A stretch of 64,000 nt of DNA from Weissella confusa. Its GTDB lineage: Bacteria > Bacillota > Bacilli > Lactobacillales > Lactobacillaceae. The position numbers and the translations under genes were made by a program. The number at the start of each line of letters is the position of its first letter. Position 1 is the stretch's first letter. Shown one piece after another: positions 34,553 to 43,486 of this stretch. The DNA lies in the NCBI GenBank assembly GCA_016466735.1, contig JAAOED010000008.1:45613-109612 (forward strand), read 5' to 3'. The notes beneath the pieces were generated by a model. The model had not been told where the DNA came from. It worked only from the letters and a program-made list of their open reading frames with translations, and did not search any database.

Positions 34553-35489
34553 GAAGATTGCGATTACTGTAGGTGCATTGGGGGTTGTTGCGGGTGGACT
34601 GGTTTGGTTCGTCTCACAACGTGATAGTCAAAAAGCTGATGCAAGTGGCGAACTGCGTATTGTAACAACGAATTCGATTTTGGAAGATATGGTCGAACAA
34701 GTTGGTGGCGATGATGTAAAGGTATACAGCATTGTTAAGCGTGGCACTGACCCACACGAATACGAGCCTAAGACGGCTGATATTACAGCAACAACAGAAG
34801 CTAATGTTATTTTCCACAATGGGTTGAATCTAGAAACTGGTGGAAATGGATGGTTTACGAAGTTGACGGAAACTGCTAACAAGCGTGATGGCAAAGAAGT
34901 ATTTGCGGCATCAAAGCTAGTGCAACCAATGTATCTAACTGCTGCTGGCAAGGAACAAGAAACTGATCCGCACGCATGGTTGGATTTGAGTAACGGAATC
35001 AAGTATGTTCAAACAATTACAGCTGTCCTTAAGGAAAAGGATCCTGAACACGCAGCTGAATTTGAAAAGCGTTCAGCTGCCTATCAAAAGAAGCTCTTGG
35101 CGTTGCATGAAGAAGCACAACGAAAGTTCGCTGATGTGCCAGAGAACAAGCGTTTATTGGTAACGTCTGAAGGTGCCTTCAAGTATTTCTCAAAGGCTTA
35201 CGGCATCAAGCCGGCGTTTATTTGGGAGATTAATACTGAATCACAAGGAACGCCTGAACAAATGAAACAAGTCTTGGCAAAGATTAATGAGTCAGACGTA
35301 AAGTCATTATTCGTTGAGAGTTCTGTTTCACCTAAGTCAATGGAGAAGGTAGCTAAGGAAACTGGTTTGCCAATCTACGAGAAGATTTATACGGATTCTC
35401 TGGCAAAGAAGGGAACTCAGGGTGACACATACTACGACATGGTCAAGTGGAATATCGATAAGATTCACGCTGGTATGATGGTTGAATAA
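34545..35489 (+). CDS. manganese-type metal-binding protein (PsaA/MtsA-like)
   Basis: A 314-residue cluster A-I binding protein closely resembling streptococcal PsaA. Metal ligands are H71 in DPHEYEP, H143 in DPHAWLD, the Glu in VTSEGAFKYF and the Asp in YTDSLA. FIWEINTESQGTPEQ and LFVESSVSPKSM are also family-typical. PsaA-like proteins are normally lipoproteins. Here the N-terminal helix (residues 4-23) is followed by SQRDSQ with no cysteine, so it is probably held by an uncleaved or non-lipid anchor. Confidence 0.9.
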   Translation: MFKKIAITVGALGVVAGGLVWFVSQRDSQKADASGELRIVTTNSILEDMVEQVGGDDVKVYSIVKRGTDPHEYEPKTADITATTEANVIFHNGLNLETGGNGWFTKLTETANKRDGKEVFAASKLVQPMYLTAAGKEQETDPHAWLDLSNGIKYVQTITAVLKEKDPEHAAEFEKRSAAYQKKLLALHEEAQRKFADVPENKRLLVTSEGAFKYFSKAYGIKPAFIWEINTESQGTPEQMKQVLAKINESDVKSLFVESSVSPKSMEKVAKETGLPIYEKIYTDSLAKKGTQGDTYYDMVKWNIDKIHAGMMVE

Positions 35490-35501
35490 TTAAAAAATCG
35501 G

Positions 35502-35531
35502 ACGTGTCTCATTTTTTGGGACACGTTTTTG
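35502..35531 (+). terminator. terminator of the metal transporter operon
   Basis: ACGTGTCTC / GGGACACGT stem followed by TTTTTG. Confidence 0.82.
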
Positions 35532-35761
35532 TATCTCAACGAAGTTATTAAAAGTCTTATATTTCGCACAAATAGTTGAGCATAAATGCACGAATAACAA
35601 GGGATTGATTGGTATAATGTCTGTAAAGCGCCTGGTGTAACGGATTTTTTATTTACAAAAAAATAGTGAATTCGTTTACAAATCCACTTTGCAGGTCTAA
35701 AATTATTTGAGGATTTATTTTTAATTACATTTTTTGTGGGATACTGAGGAGATTTTTTCAT

Positions 35762-37435
35762 ATGGCTAATAAAAACATCGTCGTAGTTGGTGCCGGTTAT
35801 TCTGGTGTATTTACTGCGCGCAAGTTGGCTAAGCGATTGAAGGGCACAGACTATCAAATTGTTTTGGTAGACCGCCACTCATTCTTTACATACATGACTG
35901 AGTTGCACGAAGTTGCAACGAAGCGTGTTGAGCCAAAGCACATCCAATTTGATTTGCGCACGTTGTTCGTGCACCAACCAAACGTTAAGATTGTGACCGC
36001 CACAGTTGATACGATTGATAAGGAAGCAAAGATTGTTAAGACTTCAGAAGGAGATATTCCTTACGAGAAGTTGGTCTTGGCAACTGGTGGAACGACTAAC
36101 ACATTTGGTACGCCAGGTGTTGAAGAGTACGGCTACACGTTGTGGTCATTTGAAGAAGCAGTTCGTCTTCGTGGACACATTGAAGAAGTTATTCGTGAAG
36201 GTGCCATGGAGTTGGATCCAGCCAAGCGCGAAGCAAAGTTGCGTATTGCGGTTGTTGGTTCAGGATTTACTGGTGTCGAATTGGCCGGTGAATTGATTGA
36301 GCAACGCCGTGAGCTTGCTGAAGCTAACAACTTGGACGAATCAGAAATTAAGATTGACGTGATTGAAGCTGCGCCAACAATTTTGAACATGTTGACGAAC
36401 CGTAAGCTTGCTGACAAGGGTGAGCAATACATGATCAAGCATGGTGTGAACATGCGTAAGTCTGCCGGTGTTGTTGAAGTTAAGGAACACGCAGCCGTTT
36501 TGAAGGACGGTACGGAAATTCCTACTGAAACGTTGGTTTGGACGGCCGGTGTCAAGGCTAAGGAGCAAGGTTCAAAGTGGGGCTTGGAACAAGGCCCTGC
36601 TGGTCGTTTTATGGCCGATGACTACTCACGTGCAAAGGGTGAGGAAGACATTTACGTTGTGGGTGACGTAGCTGCCTACCAAGAGCCTGCGCGTACAATT
36701 CCTGACAACCCACGTTCAGGTTGGACGCCACAAACGGTTGAAGGTGGAGAATCTGCTGCCAACACTGCCGTTCCTAACATCATCTTTGATTTGTTGGGTA
36801 AGGGGTCACGTAAGGCCTTTAAGGGTCACTACCAAGGTTATGCTGTTTCAATCGGTGCACACTACACGGTTGGAATCGCTGAGCAACTTGGTAGCGTAAA
36901 GCTTGGTAAGAACGGTTTGCCATTGTCTGGTTTCTTTGCCAACATGTTCAAGCACGTGATTAACTTGTACTTCTTTGCGCAAATTACGAGTGGTTACCAC
37001 ATTTTCCACTACTTGATGGACGAGTTCTTCCGTACGCCAAACGGACGTACGCCATTCTACGGTTGGACGTCACGTATGGGTAACGTTTTGTGGACTGTGC
37101 CACTACGTATTGTTGTTGGTATCTTGTGGATTTCTGCAGGTGCATCAGTTTCAGGAACGCTTGGTATGATTGCTACGGTTGTTGGTTGGTTGATTGCCTT
37201 TGGTCTTTTGACATCAATTGCTGGTTTCGTTGCCTTTGTGTTGGGATTGGTATTGATTTTTGCTGGTTCAGCTACTACATCAATGGTCTTGTTGACGTTC
37301 GCCTCATTGGCCGTTATGAATGGTTCAGGTCGTACGTTCGGTTTGGACTACTGGGTAACGCCATTCTTGGAGAAGACGCTTGGACGTAGCTTGTACGGTA
37401 AGCACGAGTCACGTTACAACGACTTGAAGAAGTAA
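35762..37435 (+). CDS. ndh: type II NADH dehydrogenase with C-terminal membrane domain
   Basis: A 557-residue NAD/FAD oxidoreductase. Visible are NIVVVGAGYSGVFTARKLAKR (FAD dinucleotide fold), LRIAVVGSGFTGVELAGEL (NADH fold), VWTAGVKAKE and EDIYVVGDVAA. Ordinary NDH-2 is about 400 residues. Here a further 120 or so residues carry three or four membrane helices (PLRIVVGILWISAGASV, MIATVVGWLIAFGLL, FVAFVLGLVLIFAGS). It passes NADH electrons to quinone in the membrane. An extended -10 (TGGTATAAT, 35610-35618) and GAGGAG lie upstream. Confidence 0.9.
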   Translation: MANKNIVVVGAGYSGVFTARKLAKRLKGTDYQIVLVDRHSFFTYMTELHEVATKRVEPKHIQFDLRTLFVHQPNVKIVTATVDTIDKEAKIVKTSEGDIPYEKLVLATGGTTNTFGTPGVEEYGYTLWSFEEAVRLRGHIEEVIREGAMELDPAKREAKLRIAVVGSGFTGVELAGELIEQRRELAEANNLDESEIKIDVIEAAPTILNMLTNRKLADKGEQYMIKHGVNMRKSAGVVEVKEHAAVLKDGTEIPTETLVWTAGVKAKEQGSKWGLEQGPAGRFMADDYSRAKGEEDIYVVGDVAAYQEPARTIPDNPRSGWTPQTVEGGESAANTAVPNIIFDLLGKGSRKAFKGHYQGYAVSIGAHYTVGIAEQLGSVKLGKNGLPLSGFFANMFKHVINLYFFAQITSGYHIFHYLMDEFFRTPNGRTPFYGWTSRMGNVLWTVPLRIVVGILWISAGASVSGTLGMIATVVGWLIAFGLLTSIAGFVAFVLGLVLIFAGSATTSMVLLTFASLAVMNGSGRTFGLDYWVTPFLEKTLGRSLYGKHESRYNDLKK

Positions 37436-37444
37436 TAATAAACG

Positions 37445-37481
37445 AAAAGAGAGCACGATGAATTTCATCGTGCTCTCTTTT
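37445..37481 (+). terminator. bidirectional terminator between ndh and the TrmH gene
   Basis: AAAAGAGAGCACGATGAA pairs perfectly with its complement 1 nt further on, with A and T runs on both sides. It serves both converging genes and includes the stop of the minus-strand gene. Confidence 0.9.
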
Positions 37482-38073
37482 ACATATGCTGTGAAGCATA
37501 AAATGCGGAAATAATACCATGGGCGACGCTAACGTTAATTGAGCGCACGCTACCATATTGTGGAATGTAAATCATGGCATCAGCTGCGTTAATTAAATCA
37601 TCCGCCAAGCCAAGCTTTTCTTCACCAAATAGGAAGGCAGACTTTGCCGGGAATTGTACATCGTACACTGATTTTGGGTTGTAGCCAGGTGTATTGTCGA
37701 CGGCATAAATTGTATAACCATCAGCGTGTAAGTTATCAAATAACGCTTGATAGTCGGTCACGCGATGGTGTTCGATGTGTTCATAGTTTTGGGTGCCTAG
37801 TGACCCGCGACGATCCCATTTCTTGATGCCTTCTGTAGAATCAGGAATGGCAGGGTTTTCGGGGTTTAGGAAAATAATCTTGCGCATGCCAAACGCATTG
37901 CTGTTGCGTACGGCAGACGCTTTGTTGAAATCATGGCTTAGGTTTTGCATGATGGTAATCATGTCGCCACGGCGTTCGTCTAGGGCGGCTTTTATTTCGT
38001 CATCAGATTGACCTTTAAAAAAGTCTGTGACGTTACGGTAGTCGGCTGAGCGACTTAAATCGATATCTGACAT
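37480..38073 (-). CDS. SpoU/TrmH-family RNA methyltransferase
   Basis: A 197-residue knotted methyltransferase. Visible are VRNSNAFG (motif 1), SAFLFGEEKLGL (motif 2) and RSINVSVAHGIISA (motif 3). The domain is preceded by a short helical N-terminus, consistent with a tRNA Gm18-type or related 2'-O-methyltransferase. The exact target cannot be told from sequence. GAGAGGA precedes the ATG. Confidence 0.85.
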   Translation of the reverse strand: MSDIDLSRSADYRNVTDFFKGQSDDEIKAALDERRGDMITIMQNLSHDFNKASAVRNSNAFGMRKIIFLNPENPAIPDSTEGIKKWDRRGSLGTQNYEHIEHHRVTDYQALFDNLHADGYTIYAVDNTPGYNPKSVYDVQFPAKSAFLFGEEKLGLADDLINAADAMIYIPQYGSVRSINVSVAHGIISAFYASQHM

Positions 38074-38187
38074 ATGTAAATCCTCTCAAAACCATTGTAC
38101 CCGACAAATTGCACCAAACGCCACAAAACATAGGTCGAGTTTGGTATTATGGTAAGTAGCAAAAAATAAGTAAGGGGGGGCGTGAAC

Positions 38188-39030
38188 ATGACGCCAATTA
38201 TCGAGTTGTCGCATGTGACGTACTCATATCCAAATAGCGAGACACCAGCCTTGAATGACCTCTCATTAACGATCAATCAAGGGGAATGGATTGCGATTAT
38301 TGGACATAATGGGTCGGGTAAGTCGACCTTAGCAAAACTATTGAATTATTTGTTGGCGCCAACGACAGGTGACATCACGATTGCCGGGACGCCAGTTAAC
38401 GAAGAAAACATGTGGACCATTCGTGACTTAGTAGGAATGGTCTTTCAAAATCCTGACAACCAATTTGTCGGCGCAACGGTGGCTGACGATGTGGCCTTTG
38501 GCATGGAAAATCGCGGTATTCCACGTGAAGAAATGGTACCACGTGTTGCAGAAGCGCTTGAAAAGGTTGGCATGGCCAAGTTTGCGGATCGTGAACCAGC
38601 CCGCCTATCTGGTGGTCAAAAGCAACGTGTGGCGATTGCATCCGTACTGGCTATCCAACCTCAAATTTTGATTTTGGACGAAGCGACAGCAATGCTCGAT
38701 CCAAAGGGACGCCGTGAAATGATTGCTTTGGTGCATGAGTTGAAGCATCAACTTGGTGACGCATTGACGGTCATCTCAATCACACACGACATAGAAGAGG
38801 CAGCGAGTGCTGACCGTGTCATCGTGATTAATGATGGTGATTTGATGCAAACGGGTACGCCAGAGGACGTTTTTGCCAACGCTGAAAAGTTACGCGAATT
38901 CGGTTTGGCGGTGCCCTTCGCAGAACAACTTAAGGAAAAGTTGCGTGAACGTGGGATTGATGTTCCCGACTCATACCTAACGACTGAAGGGATGGTGGAT
39001 TGGCTATGGCAATCAATTTCAACCAAGTAG
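38188..39030 (+). CDS. ecfA1: ECF transporter ATPase EcfA1
   Basis: A 280-residue ATPase of the shared energising module for vitamin-type ECF transporters. Visible are [30 protein letters not shown] and the Q-loop FQNPDNQF typical of EcfA1. ATG 38188 is preferred over GTG 38182 because AAGGGGGGG then has proper spacing. It overlaps ecfA2. An extended -10 (TGGTATTAT, 38142-38150) precedes it. Confidence 0.95.
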   Translation: MTPIIELSHVTYSYPNSETPALNDLSLTINQGEWIAIIGHNGSGKSTLAKLLNYLLAPTTGDITIAGTPVNEENMWTIRDLVGMVFQNPDNQFVGATVADDVAFGMENRGIPREEMVPRVAEALEKVGMAKFADREPARLSGGQKQRVAIASVLAIQPQILILDEATAMLDPKGRREMIALVHELKHQLGDALTVISITHDIEEAASADRVIVINDGDLMQTGTPEDVFANAEKLREFGLAVPFAEQLKEKLRERGIDVPDSYLTTEGMVDWLWQSISTK

Positions 39031-39869
39031 GTTTTACGTATCAACTGAACACGCCTTTCGCGACGCCTGGTTTGCATGATGTTAACTTCACTATGCCAGA
39101 GGGAAAATTTACAGCTGTAATCGGGCACACTGGGTCAGGTAAGTCGACGATGGTGCAACACTTAGACGGATTGGTTATTCCAACGGCCGGTGAGATTACC
39201 ATTGGTGATCAACGTATTGTACCAACGACGAAGCCTAAGGAGCTGAACCAAATGCGTGCACACGTGGGATTGGTGTTTCAGTTCCCAGAAGCGCAATTGT
39301 TTGAGCAAACCGTTTTGAAGGACGTGATGTTCGGCCCAAAGAATTTTGGCAAGTCAGAAGGCGAAGCGAAAGAAGCTGCCCAACGTGCTTTGCGTACAGT
39401 GGGAATGGCTGAACGCTTTGATGAGCGTTCGCCTTTCGAACTATCGGGCGGTCAAATGCGCCGTGTCGCAATTGCTGGTGTTTTGGCAATGGAGCCAGAT
39501 TTGTTAATTCTTGATGAGCCTACAGCCGGACTAGATCCAGCTGGGCAAGAAGAGTTGATGACGCTTTTTGCGCGTTTGCAAAAAGAACGTGACATGACGG
39601 TCGTGTTGATTACACACCAGATGGAGTATGTTGCACAATATGCCGACCACGTGGTTATTTTCGAAGGTGGTACTGTTGTGAAAGAAGGAACGCCAGCCGA
39701 AGTCTTTGCGGATGTGGATTGGCTCCATGAAAAGCAACTTGATGTGCCAATTGCCAAGCAGTTTGCAGATCAACTGGCTGATAAGGGGTTGCAACTTGAA
39801 AACGTCTTAGATATCGACCAATTGGCGGATCAATTGGCTACAAAATTAGGAGGGGAAGCACATGTTTAA
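39006..39869 (+). CDS. ecfA2: ECF transporter ATPase EcfA2
   Basis: A 287-residue partner ATPase. Visible are GHTGSGKST, LSGGQMRR, LLILDEPTAGLDP and the Q-loop FQFPEAQLF characteristic of EcfA2. The ATG at 39006 lies inside the ecfA1 end, and the 3' end overlaps ecfT by 8 nt. Confidence 0.95.
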   Translation: MAINFNQVGFTYQLNTPFATPGLHDVNFTMPEGKFTAVIGHTGSGKSTMVQHLDGLVIPTAGEITIGDQRIVPTTKPKELNQMRAHVGLVFQFPEAQLFEQTVLKDVMFGPKNFGKSEGEAKEAAQRALRTVGMAERFDERSPFELSGGQMRRVAIAGVLAMEPDLLILDEPTAGLDPAGQEELMTLFARLQKERDMTVVLITHQMEYVAQYADHVVIFEGGTVVKEGTPAEVFADVDWLHEKQLDVPIAKQFADQLADKGLQLENVLDIDQLADQLATKLGGEAHV

Positions 39870-40662
39870 TAACCTCTTGATTGGACGTTATATGCACGGT
39901 GAATCATGGGTTCACCGTTTGGATGCCCGCACAAAACTAGTGCTAAGTATCGCGTTTATTTTTGTCATTTTCTTTGCTAATAATGTGGCTGGTTATGTGG
40001 TTGCCGGAATCTTTACGCTGATGGCGATTGCCCTAACTGGGTTGGGTGTCGGTGTCTTCTTGCGCGGCGTACGACCATTATTGTTCTTGATGTTTATCAC
40101 AACGCTTTTGCAATTATTCTTTGTTCAAACGGGTCACGTACTCTGGCATTGGTGGATTATCACCATTACCACGGACGGTGTGATTAACAGTATCGAAGTG
40201 TTCGTGCGTTTCGTCTTGATTATTATGTTTTCAACCATTTTGACATTAACAACGCAGCCGCTAGCGGTTGCGGACGCGATGGAGAATTTGCTGGCGCCAT
40301 TGAAAAAGGTGGGCTTCCCCGTTGCTGAGTTGGCTTTGATGTTGTCAATTGCGTTGCGCTTTGTGCCAACACTGATGGATGAAGCTGAGACGATTATGAA
40401 TGCGCAACGTGCGCGTGGTGTTGAGTTCAACGAAGGAAACATCGTTAGCCGCATTAAGGCGTTTGTACCTTTGCTGATTCCATTGTTCATTAACGCGATT
40501 AAGCGTGCAATTGAGCTTGGGGATGCTATGGAGGCCCGTGGTTACCGCGGTGGTGATCACCGAACGAAGTACCGCGTTTTGACTTGGGGCAAGCAAGATA
40601 CCGTTGCAGTCATTGGATTTATCGTATTTGCCGTTGTCTTAATTGCAACGCGCTGGATTTAG
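39862..40662 (+). CDS. ecfT: ECF transporter transmembrane protein EcfT
   Basis: A 266-residue membrane protein with five or six helices. The two cytoplasmic coupling-helix Ala-Arg-Gly motifs are visible in NAQRARGVEF and AMEARGYRGG. It couples EcfA1/A2 to interchangeable S-components such as the one at 19931. truA follows by 14 nt. Confidence 0.95.
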   Translation: MFNNLLIGRYMHGESWVHRLDARTKLVLSIAFIFVIFFANNVAGYVVAGIFTLMAIALTGLGVGVFLRGVRPLLFLMFITTLLQLFFVQTGHVLWHWWIITITTDGVINSIEVFVRFVLIIMFSTILTLTTQPLAVADAMENLLAPLKKVGFPVAELALMLSIALRFVPTLMDEAETIMNAQRARGVEFNEGNIVSRIKAFVPLLIPLFINAIKRAIELGDAMEARGYRGGDHRTKYRVLTWGKQDTVAVIGFIVFAVVLIATRWI

Positions 40663-40676
40663 AAAGAAGAGAAGAG

Positions 40677-41426
40677 ATGCCACGATACAAAGCAACAATT
40701 TCGTATGATGGCACAGAATTTTATGGTTGGCAGGTTCAGCCTGGCAAGCGAACTGTGCAACTTGAGATGGAAAAAGTCGTTAATAAGATGGCCAAGGATC
40801 CGACTGAGCATATTCGGGTACAAGGGTCAGGTCGTACTGATGCCCGCGTGCACGCCAAGGGACAAGTCGTGCACTTTGATTTGCCATTTGATATTCCCAA
40901 TGAAGCAGTGCGTAAGGGGCTTTCAACGATGCTGCCTTATGACATCGGGATTAAGTCCGTTGAAAAGGTGGATGAGTCTTTCCACGCGCAATTCAGTGCC
41001 CACAATAAGACGTATCTATACCGCCTTTCAACGACCGAATTCATCGATCCGTTCAAGCGCAACTACACCGGCCACTGGCACCGTCGCATTGATACGAGTT
41101 TGATGCAACAAGCCATCGGTGATTATGTTGGTGAACACGATTGGTTGAGTTTTGTAGCCTCAGGTTTCCAACAAAAAACAACGGTCCGCACGGTTTACTC
41201 AGCTAAGATGTGGGAGAAGCCGGAAGAAGATGAAATTTGGTTTGAGTTCTCAGGTAATGGGTTCTTGTACAATCAAATTCGTATCATGGTTGGTGTGCTA
41301 TTAGAGATTGGTAATGGCTCACGACCAGTCGATGATATTCAACGTTTATTTACGGTGAAGGATCGTCAACAGGCCCGATTCACGGCTCCGGCTCAAGGTC
41401 TTTACTTGATGTCGGTTGATTATTAA
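40677..41426 (+). CDS. truA: tRNA pseudouridine(38-40) synthase TruA
   Basis: A 249-residue pseudouridine synthase for the anticodon stem. The catalytic Asp is in GSGRTDARVHA. YKATISYDGTEFYGWQ and FLYNQIRIMVGVLLEIG are further signatures. ATG 40677 follows GAAGAGAAGAG, just after ecfT. The order ecfA1-ecfA2-ecfT-truA-rplM-rpsI is conserved in Bacillota. Confidence 0.95.
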   Translation: MPRYKATISYDGTEFYGWQVQPGKRTVQLEMEKVVNKMAKDPTEHIRVQGSGRTDARVHAKGQVVHFDLPFDIPNEAVRKGLSTMLPYDIGIKSVEKVDESFHAQFSAHNKTYLYRLSTTEFIDPFKRNYTGHWHRRIDTSLMQQAIGDYVGEHDWLSFVASGFQQKTTVRTVYSAKMWEKPEEDEIWFEFSGNGFLYNQIRIMVGVLLEIGNGSRPVDDIQRLFTVKDRQQARFTAPAQGLYLMSVDY

Positions 41427-41476
41427 TCAGATTAGTCGAAAACTAACGAAATTACTAAATCCGAGGGCTATTGCCG

Positions 41477-41505
41477 TTGACGTTTGGTCAGAAAAAAGGT
41501 AAGAT
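41477..41505 (+). promoter_or_regulatory. promoter of rplM-rpsI
   Basis: TTGACG, 17-nt spacer, TAAGAT. Confidence 0.72.
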
Positions 41506-41511
41506 AAATCT

Positions 41512-41604
41512 CGGTATTGTTTACCACACCGCAATGGGAATGTCCTGGTACGACTTTTTTAATTATTGGTAAAGTAAACAAACAGAATATTGGAGGAATT
41601 TTCC
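41512..41604 (+). promoter_or_regulatory. putative ribosomal protein L13 leader
   Basis: The 5' UTR of rplM can close a basal stem between GTTTACC (about 41519-41525) and GGTAAAGTAAAC (about 41569-41580), enclosing conserved-looking ACCGCAATGGGAATG. L13 leaders are known autoregulatory elements in Bacillota. The assignment rests on position and pairing, not a covariance search. Confidence 0.55.
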
Positions 41605-42048
41605 ATGCGTACAACTTATATGGCAAAGCCAGGTGAGATCGATCGCAAGTGGTACGTCATCGATGCAACTGATATTGCATTGGGACGTTTGTCAACTGTC
41701 GTAGCATCAATCTTGCGTGGTAAGAACAAGCCTACTTTCACGCCTAACGTCGACACTGGTGATAACGTTATCGTTATCAACGCCGAAAAGGTCGCTTTGA
41801 CGGGTAAGAAGGCTACGGACAAGATTTACTACCACCACTCAAACCACCCAGGTGGTTTGAAGGAGCGTCAAGCTGGTGACTTGCGAGAGAAGAACCCACA
41901 ACGTTTGATCGAGCTTTCAGTTCACGGCATGTTGCCAAAGGGTACTCTTGGTCGCCAACAAGGTTTGAAGTTGCACGTGTTTGCTGGTTCAGAGCACACA
42001 CACGCAGCACAAAACCCTGAAGTGTTGGATATCACTAACCTTATTTAA
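41605..42048 (+). CDS. rplM: 50S ribosomal protein L13
   Basis: A 147-residue L13, an early 50S assembly protein. Visible are [38 protein letters not shown] and [16 protein letters not shown] 41605 follows TGGAGGAA. It is co-transcribed with rpsI. Confidence 0.97.
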   Translation: MRTTYMAKPGEIDRKWYVIDATDIALGRLSTVVASILRGKNKPTFTPNVDTGDNVIVINAEKVALTGKKATDKIYYHHSNHPGGLKERQAGDLREKNPQRLIELSVHGMLPKGTLGRQQGLKLHVFAGSEHTHAAQNPEVLDITNLI

Positions 42049-42073
42049 TTTAACGAAAGGAGAATAGTTAATT

Positions 42074-42466
42074 ATGGCTCAAGTACAATACTACGGAACT
42101 GGCCGTCGTAAGAACTCTGTTGCCCGCGTACGTTTGGTACCTGGTAACGGTTCAATCACGATCAACGGTCGTTCAGCTGAACAATACATTCCTTTCGCTA
42201 ACTTGCGTGAGGTTATGGTACAACCATTCAACGTTACTGAAACTCTAGGAAACTACGATGTTTTGGTTAACGTAAACGGTGGTGGTTTCTCAGGTCAATC
42301 TGGTGCCATCCGTCACGGTATCTCACGTGCTTTGTTGCAAGTGGATCCTGACTTCCGTGCAGCTTTGAAGAAGGCTGGATTGTTGACTCGTGACGCTCGT
42401 ATGAAGGAGCGTAAGAAGCCAGGTTTGAAGAAGGCCCGTAAGGCTTCACAATTCTCAAAGCGTTAA
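42074..42466 (+). CDS. rpsI: 30S ribosomal protein S9
   Basis: A 130-residue S9, whose C-terminal tail contacts P-site tRNA. Visible are [38 protein letters not shown] and the end [19 protein letters not shown] precedes the ATG. Confidence 0.97.
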   Translation: MAQVQYYGTGRRKNSVARVRLVPGNGSITINGRSAEQYIPFANLREVMVQPFNVTETLGNYDVLVNVNGGGFSGQSGAIRHGISRALLQVDPDFRAALKKAGLLTRDARMKERKKPGLKKARKASQFSKR

Positions 42467-42511
42467 TCTTTCGATTTTCACTTTCTGGATTGGAAACGAA
42501 TCCAAAAACAA

Positions 42512-42550
42512 AAAACGCGTTTGCAATTTCGATTGCGAACGCGTTTTTTT
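42512..42550 (+). terminator. terminator of rplM-rpsI
   Basis: ACGCGTTTGCAAT ttcg ATTGCGAACGCGT followed by a run of T. Confidence 0.9.
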
Positions 42551-42609
42551 GTCGCTTTCTTTACGCTTATCATGAAAATATGAAAAGTCTGAAATATAAG
42601 ACTTGTTAT

Positions 42610-42638
42610 TTGAAGGTTTTATTGTGAAGGAATATACT
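42610..42638 (+). promoter_or_regulatory. promoter of the DUF805 gene
   Basis: TTGAAG, 17-nt spacer, TATACT. It leaves an 80-nt leader before the gene. Confidence 0.6.
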
Positions 42639-42719
42639 AACTGTGTCAGATGGAGATGAGGGAGTCCCCACCTTGATGATCAAATATTCGTTTTATTAGA
42701 TTGTTGGAGGGGTTTAACA

Positions 42720-43178
42720 ATGACGACGATGACAGCAACATTCCATGCTTTTTGGAAGCACATCTTTGACTTTAAGGGTCGCACAACACGTAAGGAGTAT
42801 TTCTTGAATATGTTGTGGCAGACTGTTTGGCTTGGGATGCTTGCTTTGCTTTTGGCACTATTCAGCAACAACTTATTGGTACATCTTTCAGCGGGTGTTG
42901 ATCACACAGGTCTCACAGCCGTTGGTGTATTGCTTTTTGTATCAGTGTTTGCCATTGCGGTACCATCATTTTCAATGATGGTACGACGTTTCAACGACAT
43001 CGGCCTTAGTTTCTGGGGCTGGAAAATTTTTGTTCTAGTAATAGGGTTGTCGTTTATGCCATTCGGCAGCGGTGCAACTATGGGGCACTTTGCCGTGGAT
43101 GGTATCATCTTGATTCTAGCTTTGATTGGAACGGATGGCTTGAAAAACGTGCCATTGATAGGTAGTCGAAATAAGTAA
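42720..43178 (+). CDS. DUF805 family membrane protein
   Basis: A 152-residue protein with four membrane helices. The start WKHIFDFKGRTTRKEYFLNML matches the DUF805 (YhaH-like) family signature, with the RR-F/NDIG loop MVRRFNDIGLSFWG. Function of the family is unknown. TTGGAGGGG precedes the ATG; it is monocistronic. Confidence 0.85.
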   Translation: MTTMTATFHAFWKHIFDFKGRTTRKEYFLNMLWQTVWLGMLALLLALFSNNLLVHLSAGVDHTGLTAVGVLLFVSVFAIAVPSFSMMVRRFNDIGLSFWGWKIFVLVIGLSFMPFGSGATMGHFAVDGIILILALIGTDGLKNVPLIGSRNK

Positions 43179-43190
43179 AACCAATGACGT

Positions 43191-43231
43191 TTAAAGTGGT
43201 GATGACAAATATTTGTTATCACCACTTTTTT
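43191..43231 (+). terminator. terminator of the DUF805 gene
   Basis: AAAGTGGTGAT..ACAAAT pairs with ATTTGT..ATCACCACTTT, then TTTTTT. The 250 nt from here to the dextransucrase start hold a promoter and no gene I can support. Confidence 0.88.
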
Positions 43232-43419
43232 GTTTGTTTGTCAATTTTGTGAATGTTGCAAAAATAAATAAAAAATACAAAGTGATGTTATTTGTAATGC
43301 TTTAGTTGGTTTGTGTGTTGGCGGAGTCCGCTAGAATTAAAGGGGAAATAGTTTTTCATTAGATATTGGTTAACGATATAAATAAAATGGAATTGGTCTC
43401 CCTTTGGCTTGTGAAAAAA

Positions 43420-43449
43420 TTGACAGGTTATTTGATTTGGCGGTAAGGT
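43420..43449 (+). promoter_or_regulatory. promoter of the dextransucrase gene
   Basis: TTGACA, 18-nt spacer, TAAGGT. The -35 is perfect; the -10 is less so. Confidence 0.6.
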
Positions 43450-43486
43450 CTATCCCTAGAACCAAGGCCTTGGTGATAAAAAAATA

